The position numbers and the translations under genes were made by a program. The notes beneath the pieces are model-generated. The model worked only from the letters and a program-made list of their open reading frames with translations, ran no database searches and was not told the DNA's origin. Shown here one piece after another: positions 1 to 5,114 of a stretch of 5,114 bases of DNA. The stretch is from Candidatus Aenigmatarchaeota archaeon (GTDB lineage: Archaea > Aenigmatarchaeota > Aenigmatarchaeia > QMZP01), in assembly GCA_016198605.1 (NCBI GenBank), contig JACQIG010000074.1, positions 1 through 5,114 of the forward strand, given 5' to 3'. Numbering within the stretch: position 1 is the stretch's first letter; each line of letters starts with the position of its first letter.

Positions 1-77
1 GTATATACTAATGCCGCAAAAACATGGACACGTTTCGCATGCCGCCGGCATTTCTTCGGCCTGGAGGGCAGTGAAAG

Positions 78-85
78 TTTAAATA
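78..85 (+). promoter_or_regulatory. Archaeal TATA box of the 107-1100 gene pair
   Basis: The sequence TTTAAATA is preceded by purine/A-rich GTGAAAG at 71-77, which resembles a BRE element. The centre of the box is about 26 nt upstream of the ATG at 107. That is the usual distance from TATA to transcription start in archaea, so the transcript probably begins at or next to the A of the start codon. No Shine-Dalgarno-like sequence lies between the box and the ATG, which agrees with leaderless translation. The start site itself is inferred from spacing. Confidence 0.75.
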
Positions 86-106
86 TCTTACCCAAACATA
101 TAACAT

Positions 107-427
107 ATGGCACTATTGCGCAACATAAAGCTCGGGGAGGACGAGATACTCGTCACCCTGAAGCTCGCGAAGAAGGAATTCGAGAAGATAACCCCAGGCT
201 CCAGGGAGTTCATAGTTCTGCCGACATCGGGCCTTGACAGGACGCTTGTCACCGGCAAGATAGGCAATGGCAACCGCATAATGGTCCCCAACAAGTTCCT
301 GCGCAGGCACAGCATAGAGATCCTCAGGAAGAACGTCCCGGGAAAGATAATAGACATGGACGAGGGGAAGTTCCTCGTGATAGAGCTTGAAAAGAAGAGG
401 ATAAAGGTTCCAGTTTTCAGCGATTAG
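107..427 (+). CDS. Small beta-rich protein, possibly AbrB-like; partner of the KaiC-like ATPase
   Basis: This 106-aa basic protein is not one I recognise by name. It has no signal peptide, membrane segment or cysteine, so it is probably cytoplasmic. Residues 10-50 alternate short strands and a Lys/Glu-rich stretch. Residues 52-70 (IGNGNRIMVPNKFLRRHSI) resemble the core of AbrB/SpoVT swapped-hairpin DNA-binding domains, where a G-R-I-x-I-P strand is followed by a short x-L-R helix. Residues 76-103 then form further predicted strands ending in a Lys-rich tail. The likeness is by eye only; an unrelated beta-barrel is equally possible. The ATG at 107 is chosen because it lies at the TATA-predicted transcription start. 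Ile codons are ATA in 11 of 12 cases, typical of the local coding signature, so the gene is very likely real. The next gene starts one base after the stop, so the two products are probably co-expressed and may act together. Confidence 0.85.
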   Translation: MALLRNIKLGEDEILVTLKLAKKEFEKITPGSREFIVLPTSGLDRTLVTGKIGNGNRIMVPNKFLRRHSIEILRKNVPGKIIDMDEGKFLVIELEKKRIKVPVFSD

Positions 428-428
428 C

Positions 429-1100
429 ATGAAAATGAAAAGCGGCTTCAGGAGGCTTGATGCCATGCTGGGCGGCGGGCTGCCCGCTGGCACGAACATA
501 CTCCTGTCAGGGGGGCCAGGGACAGGCAAGACGCTCTTCAGCCTGAAATTCCTCCTGGAAGGCCTCAAGGCCGGCGAGAAGTGCTGCTACATAACACTCA
601 GCGAGAACAGGGACGAGCTCCTCAGGGCCGCGGAGAACATAGAATCGCTGAAGGACATCAGGAACCACCTCTCAAGGAAGCTCGCCATAGAGCACATAGA
701 GCTTGGGGAGAACATAACAATGAAGAGGTTCAACGAGGTGATATCATCCTATCCGGCAATAGACAGGCTGGTGATAGACAACATAAACAAGCTGCTGATA
801 CACACCGAGAGCAAGAAGTCCTACAGGATACACCTGGCCGAGCTGCTCAAGCACCTTAAGTCAATAAGCAGGTGCACGCTGCTGATATGCGAGACGTCCG
901 AGGACAGCATAGACACGGGCAACGGCGAGGCCTTTGAGTGCGACGGCGTCATGCAGCTGTCCTTCCTGGAGTTCGAGGAGAAGCCCATGAGGATACTCCA
1001 GATACACAAGCTCAGGTACACATCCTTCGAGCCCAAGACGCCCCACGAGCTTACGATAAGCGCCAAGGACCTCAACCTTGCGGACACCAAGATCATATGA
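429..1100 (+). CDS. KaiC-like RecA-superfamily ATPase, single domain
   Basis: A 223-aa P-loop ATPase of the KaiC/RadA branch of the RecA superfamily. It opens with the usual lead-in 'SGFRRLDAMLGGGLPAGTNIL', followed by Walker A GGPGTGKT at residues 28-35, the strand YITLSEN at 54-60, and a Walker B strand with LVID at 114-117. The end carries the late KaiC signature: D172-G173 before a hydrophobic strand, then H193-K194-L195-R196. KaiC normally has two adjacent glutamates after the second strand; here the first is Ser58 and only Glu59 remains. Full KaiC has two such domains (about 500 aa); this is a one-domain form, as is common in archaea, where many paralogues have unknown roles in signalling, motility or DNA transactions. 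The start at 429 follows the upstream stop by one base; Met3 is an alternative. All 12 Arg codons are AGG and 19 of 21 Ile codons are ATA. The family call is secure, the specific role is not. Confidence 0.93.
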   Translation: MKMKSGFRRLDAMLGGGLPAGTNILLSGGPGTGKTLFSLKFLLEGLKAGEKCCYITLSENRDELLRAAENIESLKDIRNHLSRKLAIEHIELGENITMKRFNEVISSYPAIDRLVIDNINKLLIHTESKKSYRIHLAELLKHLKSISRCTLLICETSEDSIDTGNGEAFECDGVMQLSFLEFEEKPMRILQIHKLRYTSFEPKTPHELTISAKDLNLADTKII

Positions 1101-1141
1101 GGCAGCGCAGAAATAATGTAAGGTAACAATAAAACAAGCTA

Positions 1142-1156
1142 GGTTTCCTTTTAGTT
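1142..1156 (+). terminator. T-rich transcription stop after the KaiC-like gene
   Basis: About 40 nt after the stop codon the + strand carries GGTTTCCTTTTAGTT, two T runs of the kind archaeal RNA polymerase uses for intrinsic termination without a required hairpin. A short palindrome follows immediately (1159-1169). On the opposite strand the complement of 1123-1136 reads TTGTTTTATTGTTA and could stop the - strand small gene. These are weak, composition-based calls. Confidence 0.35.
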
Positions 1157-1178
1157 ATCCAGTAACTGGCGCCAAGAG

Positions 1179-1268
1179 TCATTGCTTGCGCTTGCTGTTG
1201 CCGCAATTGGCCTCTATGTTCTTCAGAACCCTTAGTATCTCCTTCAGCAGTTTTGTGTTGGTGTCCAT
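1179..1268 (-). CDS. Unannotated 29-aa amphipathic helical small protein
   Basis: The - strand reads ATG at 1268-1266 through to a TGA at 1181-1179, giving 29 codons. The first 19 residues are MDTNTKLLKEILRVLKNIE, followed by A-N-C-G and a basic end NSKRKQ. Leu/Ile at positions 7, 8, 11, 12, 15 and 18 form a hydrophobic face of one helix with Lys/Glu/Arg on the other, so it may coil, dimerise or lie on a larger partner. Codon choices (AAG, GAG, ATA, AGG, CTG) match the strongly biased neighbours, which random DNA would not do by default. A TTTAAA box centred about 33 nt upstream of the ATG predicts a leader of only some 6 nt. It lies in the 255-bp gap between the KaiC-like gene and the V4R-like gene. 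No function can be assigned. Confidence 0.55.
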   Translation of the reverse strand: MDTNTKLLKEILRVLKNIEANCGNSKRKQ

Positions 1269-1296
1269 ACAGCCCGTTTGATTAATGAAGGCAAAG

Positions 1297-1304
1297 CTTT
1301 AAAT
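1297..1304 (+). promoter_or_regulatory. TATA box of the V4R-like gene, possibly bidirectional
   Basis: CTTTAAAT with A-rich GCAAAG just before it closely repeats the layout of the box at 78-85 (GTGAAAG then TTTAAATA). Spacing predicts a + strand start near 1327 and a leader of about 29 nt before the ATG at 1356. The core TTTAAA at 1298-1303 is self-complementary; read on the - strand it is equally well placed for the 29-codon gene ending at 1179. Whether both directions are used is inference. Confidence 0.65.
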
Positions 1305-1344
1305 CCGTTTCAAGCCGAAACCCTCATATAGGCCATAGGTGGGC

Positions 1345-1359
1345 ATGGTAGGGATATGA
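1345..1359 (+). other. Four-codon upstream reading frame in the leader of the V4R-like gene
   Basis: ATG GTA GGG ATA TGA encodes M-V-G-I and its stop overlaps the main ATG at 1356 as ATGA, the classic arrangement for termination-reinitiation. A Shine-Dalgarno-like AGGTGG lies at 1337-1342; it is only a few nt from this ATG and 14 nt from the main ATG, neither ideal. An in-frame GTG at 1339 would add two codons. It could be a translational coupling device or chance. Confidence 0.25.
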
Positions 1360-2408
1360 GGCTATCTGAATCCATAAGGAAAAACATCTTCAGCCACTCC
1401 TCTGGCGTCATCCTGAACAGCTTCAAGGCCAAGAACAGGAGGGATGTCATATTCTTTGAGGACATATTGGCGGAGTTCATCAGGGACTGCGAGGCGCAGG
1501 GATACGGGCCCGTGGTGCTTGCCGCGGCCCAGGAATGGATGATGCTTGCAGAGACGCTGGTCCCCTCCCTAATAAGGAAGCTGCCCCCCTATATAATCTT
1601 CAACAACTTCCTCAAGAAAGCGTGGACAAATATTGGCCTGATGGATGGCCTGAAATTCGCAATGTATGGAAAAACCGTCAGGCTGATGACCGAGAATGAG
1701 GCGGTAAGCAGGCTCATAGGCAAGAACATGTTCATGGCCGGCATTTATTCAGGCATACTGAAAGTATTATACGATTCTGAAATAGAGCTTGCCGGTTTCA
1801 ATAAGGACGGCCCCCTGCACACATACAGGTTCAGGATAAGCAATGCGCCCCCCGCCCCAAGGAGGGGATGCAGGGCCAAGGAGGCATACAACAAGCTGAA
1901 CTATCCAGGCAGAGCTAGCACGTCCACATTGAGGAACGCGCTCAACAAGAGGACAATGGTGCTGAGGGGCAACAGGCTGTATTTCAGGGACAGGAGCCTC
2001 ATCGTGCTTGAGAATACCATATTCCACCTCCTTGGAGCCTATGGGCTGCCCATGGGCAAAATACCCGCCATTTCCCAGAAGTATTTCAGCGGCATAATAG
2101 ATGCGGCGCAGGACGAGGATAAGAAGCTGGTCCTGCTGAAGATGCTGCTCCAGTCCACGGGTTGGGGTAACACCAGGATAATAAAGGCCAGCGGGAAAGT
2201 CATAATCCATATAACCAACCCGCCTTACGGGCTTCAGGCGGAGGGAGACAGCTGGACCTTTCTCGCAATGGTAATCCTCGGATACCTGCGGCCGGCTGGC
2301 AGGTACTGCCTGAAAGGGGTGAGGCAGAAATCCAGGACGCTTATAATAGAGTATTCAAAGAACAGGCCTAAAATGCGGCCAATGCAAACCACGCAGCCAG
2401 GAAAATGA
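1356..2408 (+). CDS. Orphan protein with two diverged V4R-like domains
   Basis: A 350-aa protein with no signal peptide or clear membrane segment. Its two halves look like copies of one fold. Around 92-135: a Gly at 94, then G105-K106, a strand ending in N114, and the helix FMAGIYSGIL (126-135). Around 268-311: GWG (269-271), G280-K281, a strand ending T287-N288, and FLAMVILGYL (302-311). This order (GWG, hairpin with Asn, then F-x-A-G-x-x-x-G-x-L helix) recalls V4R (4-vinyl-reductase-like) small-molecule-binding domains. The end of the first copy, E144-L-A-G-F-N-K-D-G and Y-R-F-R-I (157-161), matches the position of the V4R C-terminal E-x-x-C-x-x-x-G...C-x-F segment, but both cysteines are replaced. 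A basic, Pro/Arg-rich linker spans about 164-212. The ATG is the first in-frame start, since a TAG lies at 1329-1331. The last 41 bp overlap the convergent prenyltransferase gene. Role unknown; a ligand sensor or scaffold is one guess. The gene is well supported, the fold call only moderately. Confidence 0.85.
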   Translation: MRLSESIRKNIFSHSSGVILNSFKAKNRRDVIFFEDILAEFIRDCEAQGYGPVVLAAAQEWMMLAETLVPSLIRKLPPYIIFNNFLKKAWTNIGLMDGLKFAMYGKTVRLMTENEAVSRLIGKNMFMAGIYSGILKVLYDSEIELAGFNKDGPLHTYRFRISNAPPAPRRGCRAKEAYNKLNYPGRASTSTLRNALNKRTMVLRGNRLYFRDRSLIVLENTIFHLLGAYGLPMGKIPAISQKYFSGIIDAAQDEDKKLVLLKMLLQSTGWGNTRIIKASGKVIIHITNPPYGLQAEGDSWTFLAMVILGYLRPAGRYCLKGVRQKSRTLIIEYSKNRPKMRPMQTTQPGK

Positions 2409-3174
2409 AGGCCGCCCCGCCGAGCGTGTGGGCCTTGGCTGGCTTGTCCTTGTGCAGGCTGAGCAGGATAAATGCAATAAAAGGCAGCAGGACAAGGAAT
2501 CCTGCAAAGAAGGCGGCCAGGGAATACGCAAAAAGCATGATTAAAAGCACGGCCTTTGTTTTCTGGTATCCAATGCGGACCGGCAGCGTCTTGAAGCCCG
2601 CAGCCTTGTCCCCCCTGTAGTCCCTCATGTCCGAAACTATGCTTCCTATGAGGAAGAACGCAAAAAGCAGCAGATAAAACGGGGCAACAGGCGTTGCCGG
2701 CGGAGCGGCCAGCGCCCCAAACAAGAAGCTGGCCGCGGCAATGATGGCGGTGACAACGTTTTTCAGCATCAAATATTTCTTAATTCTTAATGAGGAATAT
2801 AAAATTCCCAGGAGCATGGTAATAAGAGACAAGAGGACAATGTGGGCTGAAAGCAAAAAAGAAAACGAAAGCCCGGCCAGGTTGCTGGCCAAAACGATAA
2901 GATACCCCATTTTGCCAGAGGCCAGCGGGCTGATTTTCCTCCTGTTTACCTTGTCCTCCTTCAGGTCTGTCATGTTGTTGTAAGCGTAGCAGCCGGTGTA
3001 GATGAAAAATGAAGCCAATACGGCATACGCCATTGCGATTCCAGGCGGGTGGAACATGAAATAGCCCGCGATGGTGACAAGGGACAAAATAATGGAGACC
3101 TTTATCCTTATGAAATGCAGGAAATCCGTTGCGGATCGGGCAAGATCAGAGGACAATGGCACCACCCACTGCAT
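2368..3174 (-). CDS. UbiA-family membrane prenyltransferase A (DGGGP-synthase-like)
   Basis: A 268-aa polytopic membrane protein with roughly eight to nine hydrophobic segments. UbiA enzymes move a prenyl group from its diphosphate to an acceptor, using two Asp-rich motifs that hold Mg2+ and diphosphate. Both are intact: N66-x3-D70-x3-D74 followed by NRRKISPLASG (77-87), and D182-x2-D185-x3-D189 followed by G193-F-K-T-L-P. YSSLRIKK (126-133) lies between them as expected. The pattern 'N-R-x-x-x-x-P-L-A-S-G' and 'G-D-K-x-x-G-x-K-T-L-P-V-R-I-G' is close to archaeal geranylgeranylglyceryl-phosphate geranylgeranyltransferases, which add the second chain of ether lipids. Chlorophyll- or quinone-type acceptors cannot be excluded. 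The ATG at 3174 lies inside the end of the upstream gene (29-nt overlap); in-frame GTG codons at 3165 and 3162 are alternatives that lose little. It is the last gene of the operon and ends inside the convergent V4R-like gene. Confidence 0.92.
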   Translation of the reverse strand: MQWVVPLSSDLARSATDFLHFIRIKVSIILSLVTIAGYFMFHPPGIAMAYAVLASFFIYTGCYAYNNMTDLKEDKVNRRKISPLASGKMGYLIVLASNLAGLSFSFLLSAHIVLLSLITMLLGILYSSLRIKKYLMLKNVVTAIIAAASFLFGALAAPPATPVAPFYLLLFAFFLIGSIVSDMRDYRGDKAAGFKTLPVRIGYQKTKAVLLIMLFAYSLAAFFAGFLVLLPFIAFILLSLHKDKPAKAHTLGGAAFIFLAAWFALAAF

Positions 3175-3964
3175 AGAGGTAAGGCGTAAGGAATTCCGCC
3201 AGGACGAGGCGGTAGCGCTTCTCCCTGGTTATAGTCCTGGTTTGTATGCTGTTAACATTGTAATACTTGGCCAGCGTGTTGAGCAGCCAGACTAATAGGA
3301 AGTATGCGTTGAACACGGAAAGGGCCAGCAGGGAAGCCGAAGCCAGCGCGCCGAATGCTGCCGTTATTTTTGTTGACCTGGGCCAGCCGTGGCTGGTGAA
3401 CAGGTTCCTGGTATCCTTCATGTCCGTGGAGTCCTTCTGGCACAGGATGTAAACGCACTGGAAGAAGAAGAATGAGCCGAACAGCAGCGTATGCGGCCCC
3501 GAGGTTGCGCCCAGCAGCATGTCAAGCCCGAAGGGCAGGAGCAGGAACATGGAAGACAGCGTCATGTAGCCAATGACGCTGCCCTTGAGCCTTATTGCAG
3601 GGTGGGAGTATCCTATGAAAAGTGCGGCATAATACGCGCCCAGGATAAATACTATGGCATTGGTGAATGACAGCAGCGCAAGCGACGCCGCCGCGAGGCC
3701 AAGCGATGCATTCCTTGCCTGTCCCCGTGACATCATCCCGGAGGTGGTGAACTTGTCCTTCCTGCCGTTCCTGACGTCCTCGTCATAGTCCCAATAGTCG
3801 TTGTAAAGGCCTCCGTATACCTCAAGAAGCAGGAAGCCCAGAGCAGCAAGGAGCAGTGCTGGAGAAAGCACCCCGGTGAACAGGCCATACATGGCTATGA
3901 ACGCGAAGGGCACGCCAAACCCCGGCCTGACCCTCTTGTACAATATGTAAAGGAACCGCCTCAT
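3146..3964 (-). CDS. UbiA-family membrane prenyltransferase B, second Asp motif atypical
   Basis: A 272-aa polytopic membrane protein of the UbiA superfamily, clearly different from its downstream neighbour. The first diphosphate-binding motif is intact: N55-x3-D59-x3-D63 in YNDYWDYDED, followed by a basic N-G-R-K-D stretch and S-G-M-M-S-R-G-Q-A (75-83). YSHPAIRLKG (119-128) fits the family's middle loop. The second motif reads K-D178-S-T-D181-M-K-D184-T-R-N: three aspartates with D-x2-D-x2-D spacing rather than the more usual D-x2-D-x3-D, and no K-T-L-P after it. So it is either a subfamily with a shifted motif or an altered active site. A Lys/Arg-rich loop lies at 233-252 before the last membrane helix. 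The ATG at 3964 overlaps the stop of the acyltransferase gene as ATGA, indicating translational coupling. Acceptor and prenyl donor are unknown. Confidence 0.88.
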   Translation of the reverse strand: MRRFLYILYKRVRPGFGVPFAFIAMYGLFTGVLSPALLLAALGFLLLEVYGGLYNDYWDYDEDVRNGRKDKFTTSGMMSRGQARNASLGLAAASLALLSFTNAIVFILGAYYAALFIGYSHPAIRLKGSVIGYMTLSSMFLLLPFGLDMLLGATSGPHTLLFGSFFFFQCVYILCQKDSTDMKDTRNLFTSHGWPRSTKITAAFGALASASLLALSVFNAYFLLVWLLNTLAKYYNVNSIQTRTITREKRYRLVLAEFLTPYLYAVGGAIVL

Positions 3965-5088
3965 GCGCGCACCTCCCGCGCAACCGCAAGGCCTTTGCTG
4001 ATTTCCTTCACTTCCTCCAGGGAAAGCGCACGCTTCTCCGTTTCCGACACCGCCTTAACCTTTTCCAGCAGCAGCCTGATCCCCTCACCCCCCAGTTCCT
4101 TGCCAAAGAAATGCTCCAGCACCTTCCTGCCGGAATGCTTCCCGAACAGTATCCTCCGTTCCCTGGAGATGGTTTCCGGGGGGAAGTTCTCGTAGGTGCC
4201 CGGGTATTTTATCACGCCGTCCGCGTGTATCCCTGATTCATGCGTGAATGCGTTACTCCCAATAACAGGCTTGTGCGGCTGCAGCCCCACCCCGGAATAG
4301 CCTTCCACAAGCCCGCACAGCCCCGCCAAATCATTATACCTGACATCCAGCTCCTTGCCGTAAAGGAAGCGCAGCGCCAGTATGACCTCCTCCAGCGGCG
4401 CATTCCCGGCCCTCTCGCCTATGCCTGTGAAGGTGCCGGAAATGACAGAAGCCCCGCCTGCCACTGCGGCTAATGTGTTCGCCGTGGCCATGCCGAAGTC
4501 ATTGTGCGCATGCACGCCTATAGGTATCTTTGAGGCCGTGCAGACGTCGCTGAAAAGCGAATATGCCTTGGCGGGAGTCAGGCAGCCCAGCGTGTCGCAC
4601 ACGAGGAAATATCCAATATCCTTCGGCAGCGCGTTGATGAATTCCAGCAGGCGCCCCTTCTCCGTCCTGGTGGAATCCTCCCCAGCAAAGTTCACCTTCA
4701 ACCCCTGGGCCCTTGCAAAATCCACCATCTCAAGAGCCTTCGCCAGGTTATCCTCCCAGCCAATGCCAAGCTTGTGTTGCAGATGGATGTCGGAAAGCGG
4801 GGTGAACAGCGTAACGCTCTGGACTCCGCACCCAGCAGCTGTCTCTATGTCCGCCTTCCTCAGCATTGTGGAGGCCGTTATCTCTGTTGCACCAAGCCCC
4901 ATATTTGCGATGGCCCTGGTGGTATCACATTCGGACGGCGAAACGGCAGGCATCAGCTCTATCACGTCCGCGCCGAAATCAGAAATCCTCCGCGCCAGTT
5001 CAATCTTCTGGCCAGGGGCAAAGACCACGCCTGGCATCTGCTCCCCATCGCGAAGGGTGGTATCGCATATTTTAATTCCATGTGACAT
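3961..5088 (-). CDS. Homocitrate/isopropylmalate-synthase-like acyltransferase (DRE-TIM family)
   Basis: A 375-aa cytoplasmic enzyme that should condense an acyl-CoA (usually acetyl-CoA) with a 2-oxo acid. The TIM-barrel signatures are complete: R13-D-G-E-Q17, metal ligands D14, H193 and H195 in HAHND, and N229 in GIGERAGNAPLEEV. The lid/C-terminal signatures H283-E-S-G-I-H-A-D-G and G316-K-H-S-G are also present. The latter, with T-Y-E-x-F and R-x-R-R-I-L-F-G-K-H-S-G, is typical of the NifV/AksA/homocitrate-synthase group. Length fits that group; the C-terminal regulatory domain of LeuA (about 510 aa) is absent. Oddly, the usual E-A-G-x-P after strand 2 is E44-L-M-P, one residue shorter and without Gly, close to the 2-oxo-acid pocket. 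Homocitrate, citramalate, Re-citrate or a novel product are all possible. It is the first gene of a three-gene operon with two prenyltransferases. Codons are less biased than in the + strand genes, with several CGC/CGG and ATT. Confidence 0.93.
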   Translation of the reverse strand: MSHGIKICDTTLRDGEQMPGVVFAPGQKIELARRISDFGADVIELMPAVSPSECDTTRAIANMGLGATEITASTMLRKADIETAAGCGVQSVTLFTPLSDIHLQHKLGIGWEDNLAKALEMVDFARAQGLKVNFAGEDSTRTEKGRLLEFINALPKDIGYFLVCDTLGCLTPAKAYSLFSDVCTASKIPIGVHAHNDFGMATANTLAAVAGGASVISGTFTGIGERAGNAPLEEVILALRFLYGKELDVRYNDLAGLCGLVEGYSGVGLQPHKPVIGSNAFTHESGIHADGVIKYPGTYENFPPETISRERRILFGKHSGRKVLEHFFGKELGGEGIRLLLEKVKAVSETEKRALSLEEVKEISKGLAVAREVRA

Positions 5089-5105
5089 GGTATATATTTA
5101 GCTAA

Positions 5106-5114
5106 GAATATATA
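5106..5114 (-). promoter_or_regulatory. TATA-rich promoter of the acyltransferase-prenyltransferase operon
   Basis: Read on the - strand the right edge is TATATATTC, then a spacer and AAATATATA (5091-5099) directly before the ATG at 5088. The outer box lies 18-26 nt upstream of the ATG, which fits a leaderless start; the inner AT-rich repeat is too close to serve as TATA for this start but may ease melting. No Shine-Dalgarno sequence is present. The box may continue beyond the window. Confidence 0.55.

Noticed and set aside
39..56. Inverted repeat ATGCC-GCC-GGCAT followed by TTTCTT, terminator-like for a gene to the left
   Set aside because: The stem is only 5 bp with a 3-nt loop, the T run is interrupted, and no upstream gene is visible to need it.
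11..82. Short + strand frame from ATG at 11 to TAA at 80-82, or tail of an upstream gene
   Set aside because: Its codons (CCG, CAA, AAA, CAT) do not match the strong local bias, and its stop lies inside the TATA box of the next gene.
113..568. 151-codon open frame on the - strand opposite the first two genes
   Set aside because: It spans two well-supported + strand genes with strong codon bias, and its product shows no family motifs.
1159..1169. 11-bp palindrome CCAGTAACTGG, possible operator
   Set aside because: Single copy, about 130 bp from the nearest promoter, and easily explained by chance or as a weak stop-signal hairpin.
1101..1355. tRNA, riboswitch, CRISPR or insertion-sequence remnant in the intergenic gap
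   Set aside because: No cloverleaf, direct repeat array or paired terminal inverted repeats could be found; the content is explained by the stop signal, small gene and promoter.
4382..5101. 239-codon open frame on the + strand opposite the acyltransferase gene
   Set aside because: It is an antisense shadow of a gene with complete catalytic motifs; its translation is Ser/Pro-rich with no recognisable domain.

Overview
The window looks like part of an archaeal genome. AT-rich TTTAAA or TATATA boxes sit about 22-27 nt upstream of start codons that lack a Shine-Dalgarno sequence, which points to leaderless transcripts. Codon use is strongly archaeal in style: in the KaiC-like gene 19 of 21 Ile codons are ATA and all 12 Arg codons are AGG. 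The protein families present (single-domain KaiC-like ATPase, V4R-like fold, paired UbiA prenyltransferases) are common in archaea. The lineage cannot be fixed from sequence alone; a small-genome DPANN or a Thaumarchaeota-type organism are both possible.

Left part (1-1100, + strand): a leaderless two-gene unit. It encodes a 106-aa basic, beta-rich protein with a faint AbrB-like motif, followed one base later by a compact 223-aa RecA/KaiC-type ATPase. Middle (1101-1355): a 255-bp intergenic stretch. It holds a T-rich stop signal, an unannotated 29-codon gene on the - strand that encodes an amphipathic Leu/Lys helix, and a self-complementary TTTAAA box that could serve as a TATA element in both directions. 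Then (1356-2408, + strand) comes a 350-aa orphan protein that reads as two diverged copies of a V4R-like domain.

Right part (2368-5088, - strand): a tightly packed three-gene operon driven from a TATA-rich promoter at the window's right edge. Its first gene encodes a homocitrate/isopropylmalate-synthase-like acyltransferase of the DRE-TIM family (no LeuA regulatory domain). It is coupled by an ATGA overlap to a UbiA-family membrane prenyltransferase, which overlaps by 29 nt a second, different UbiA prenyltransferase. The last gene runs tail-to-tail into the V4R-like gene with a 41-bp overlap.

The most interesting points are (a) the coupled acyltransferase plus double-prenyltransferase operon, which suggests an undescribed prenylated metabolite or a lipid-related pathway, (b) the tandem V4R-like orphan protein, and (c) the tiny divergent gene with its shared promoter.
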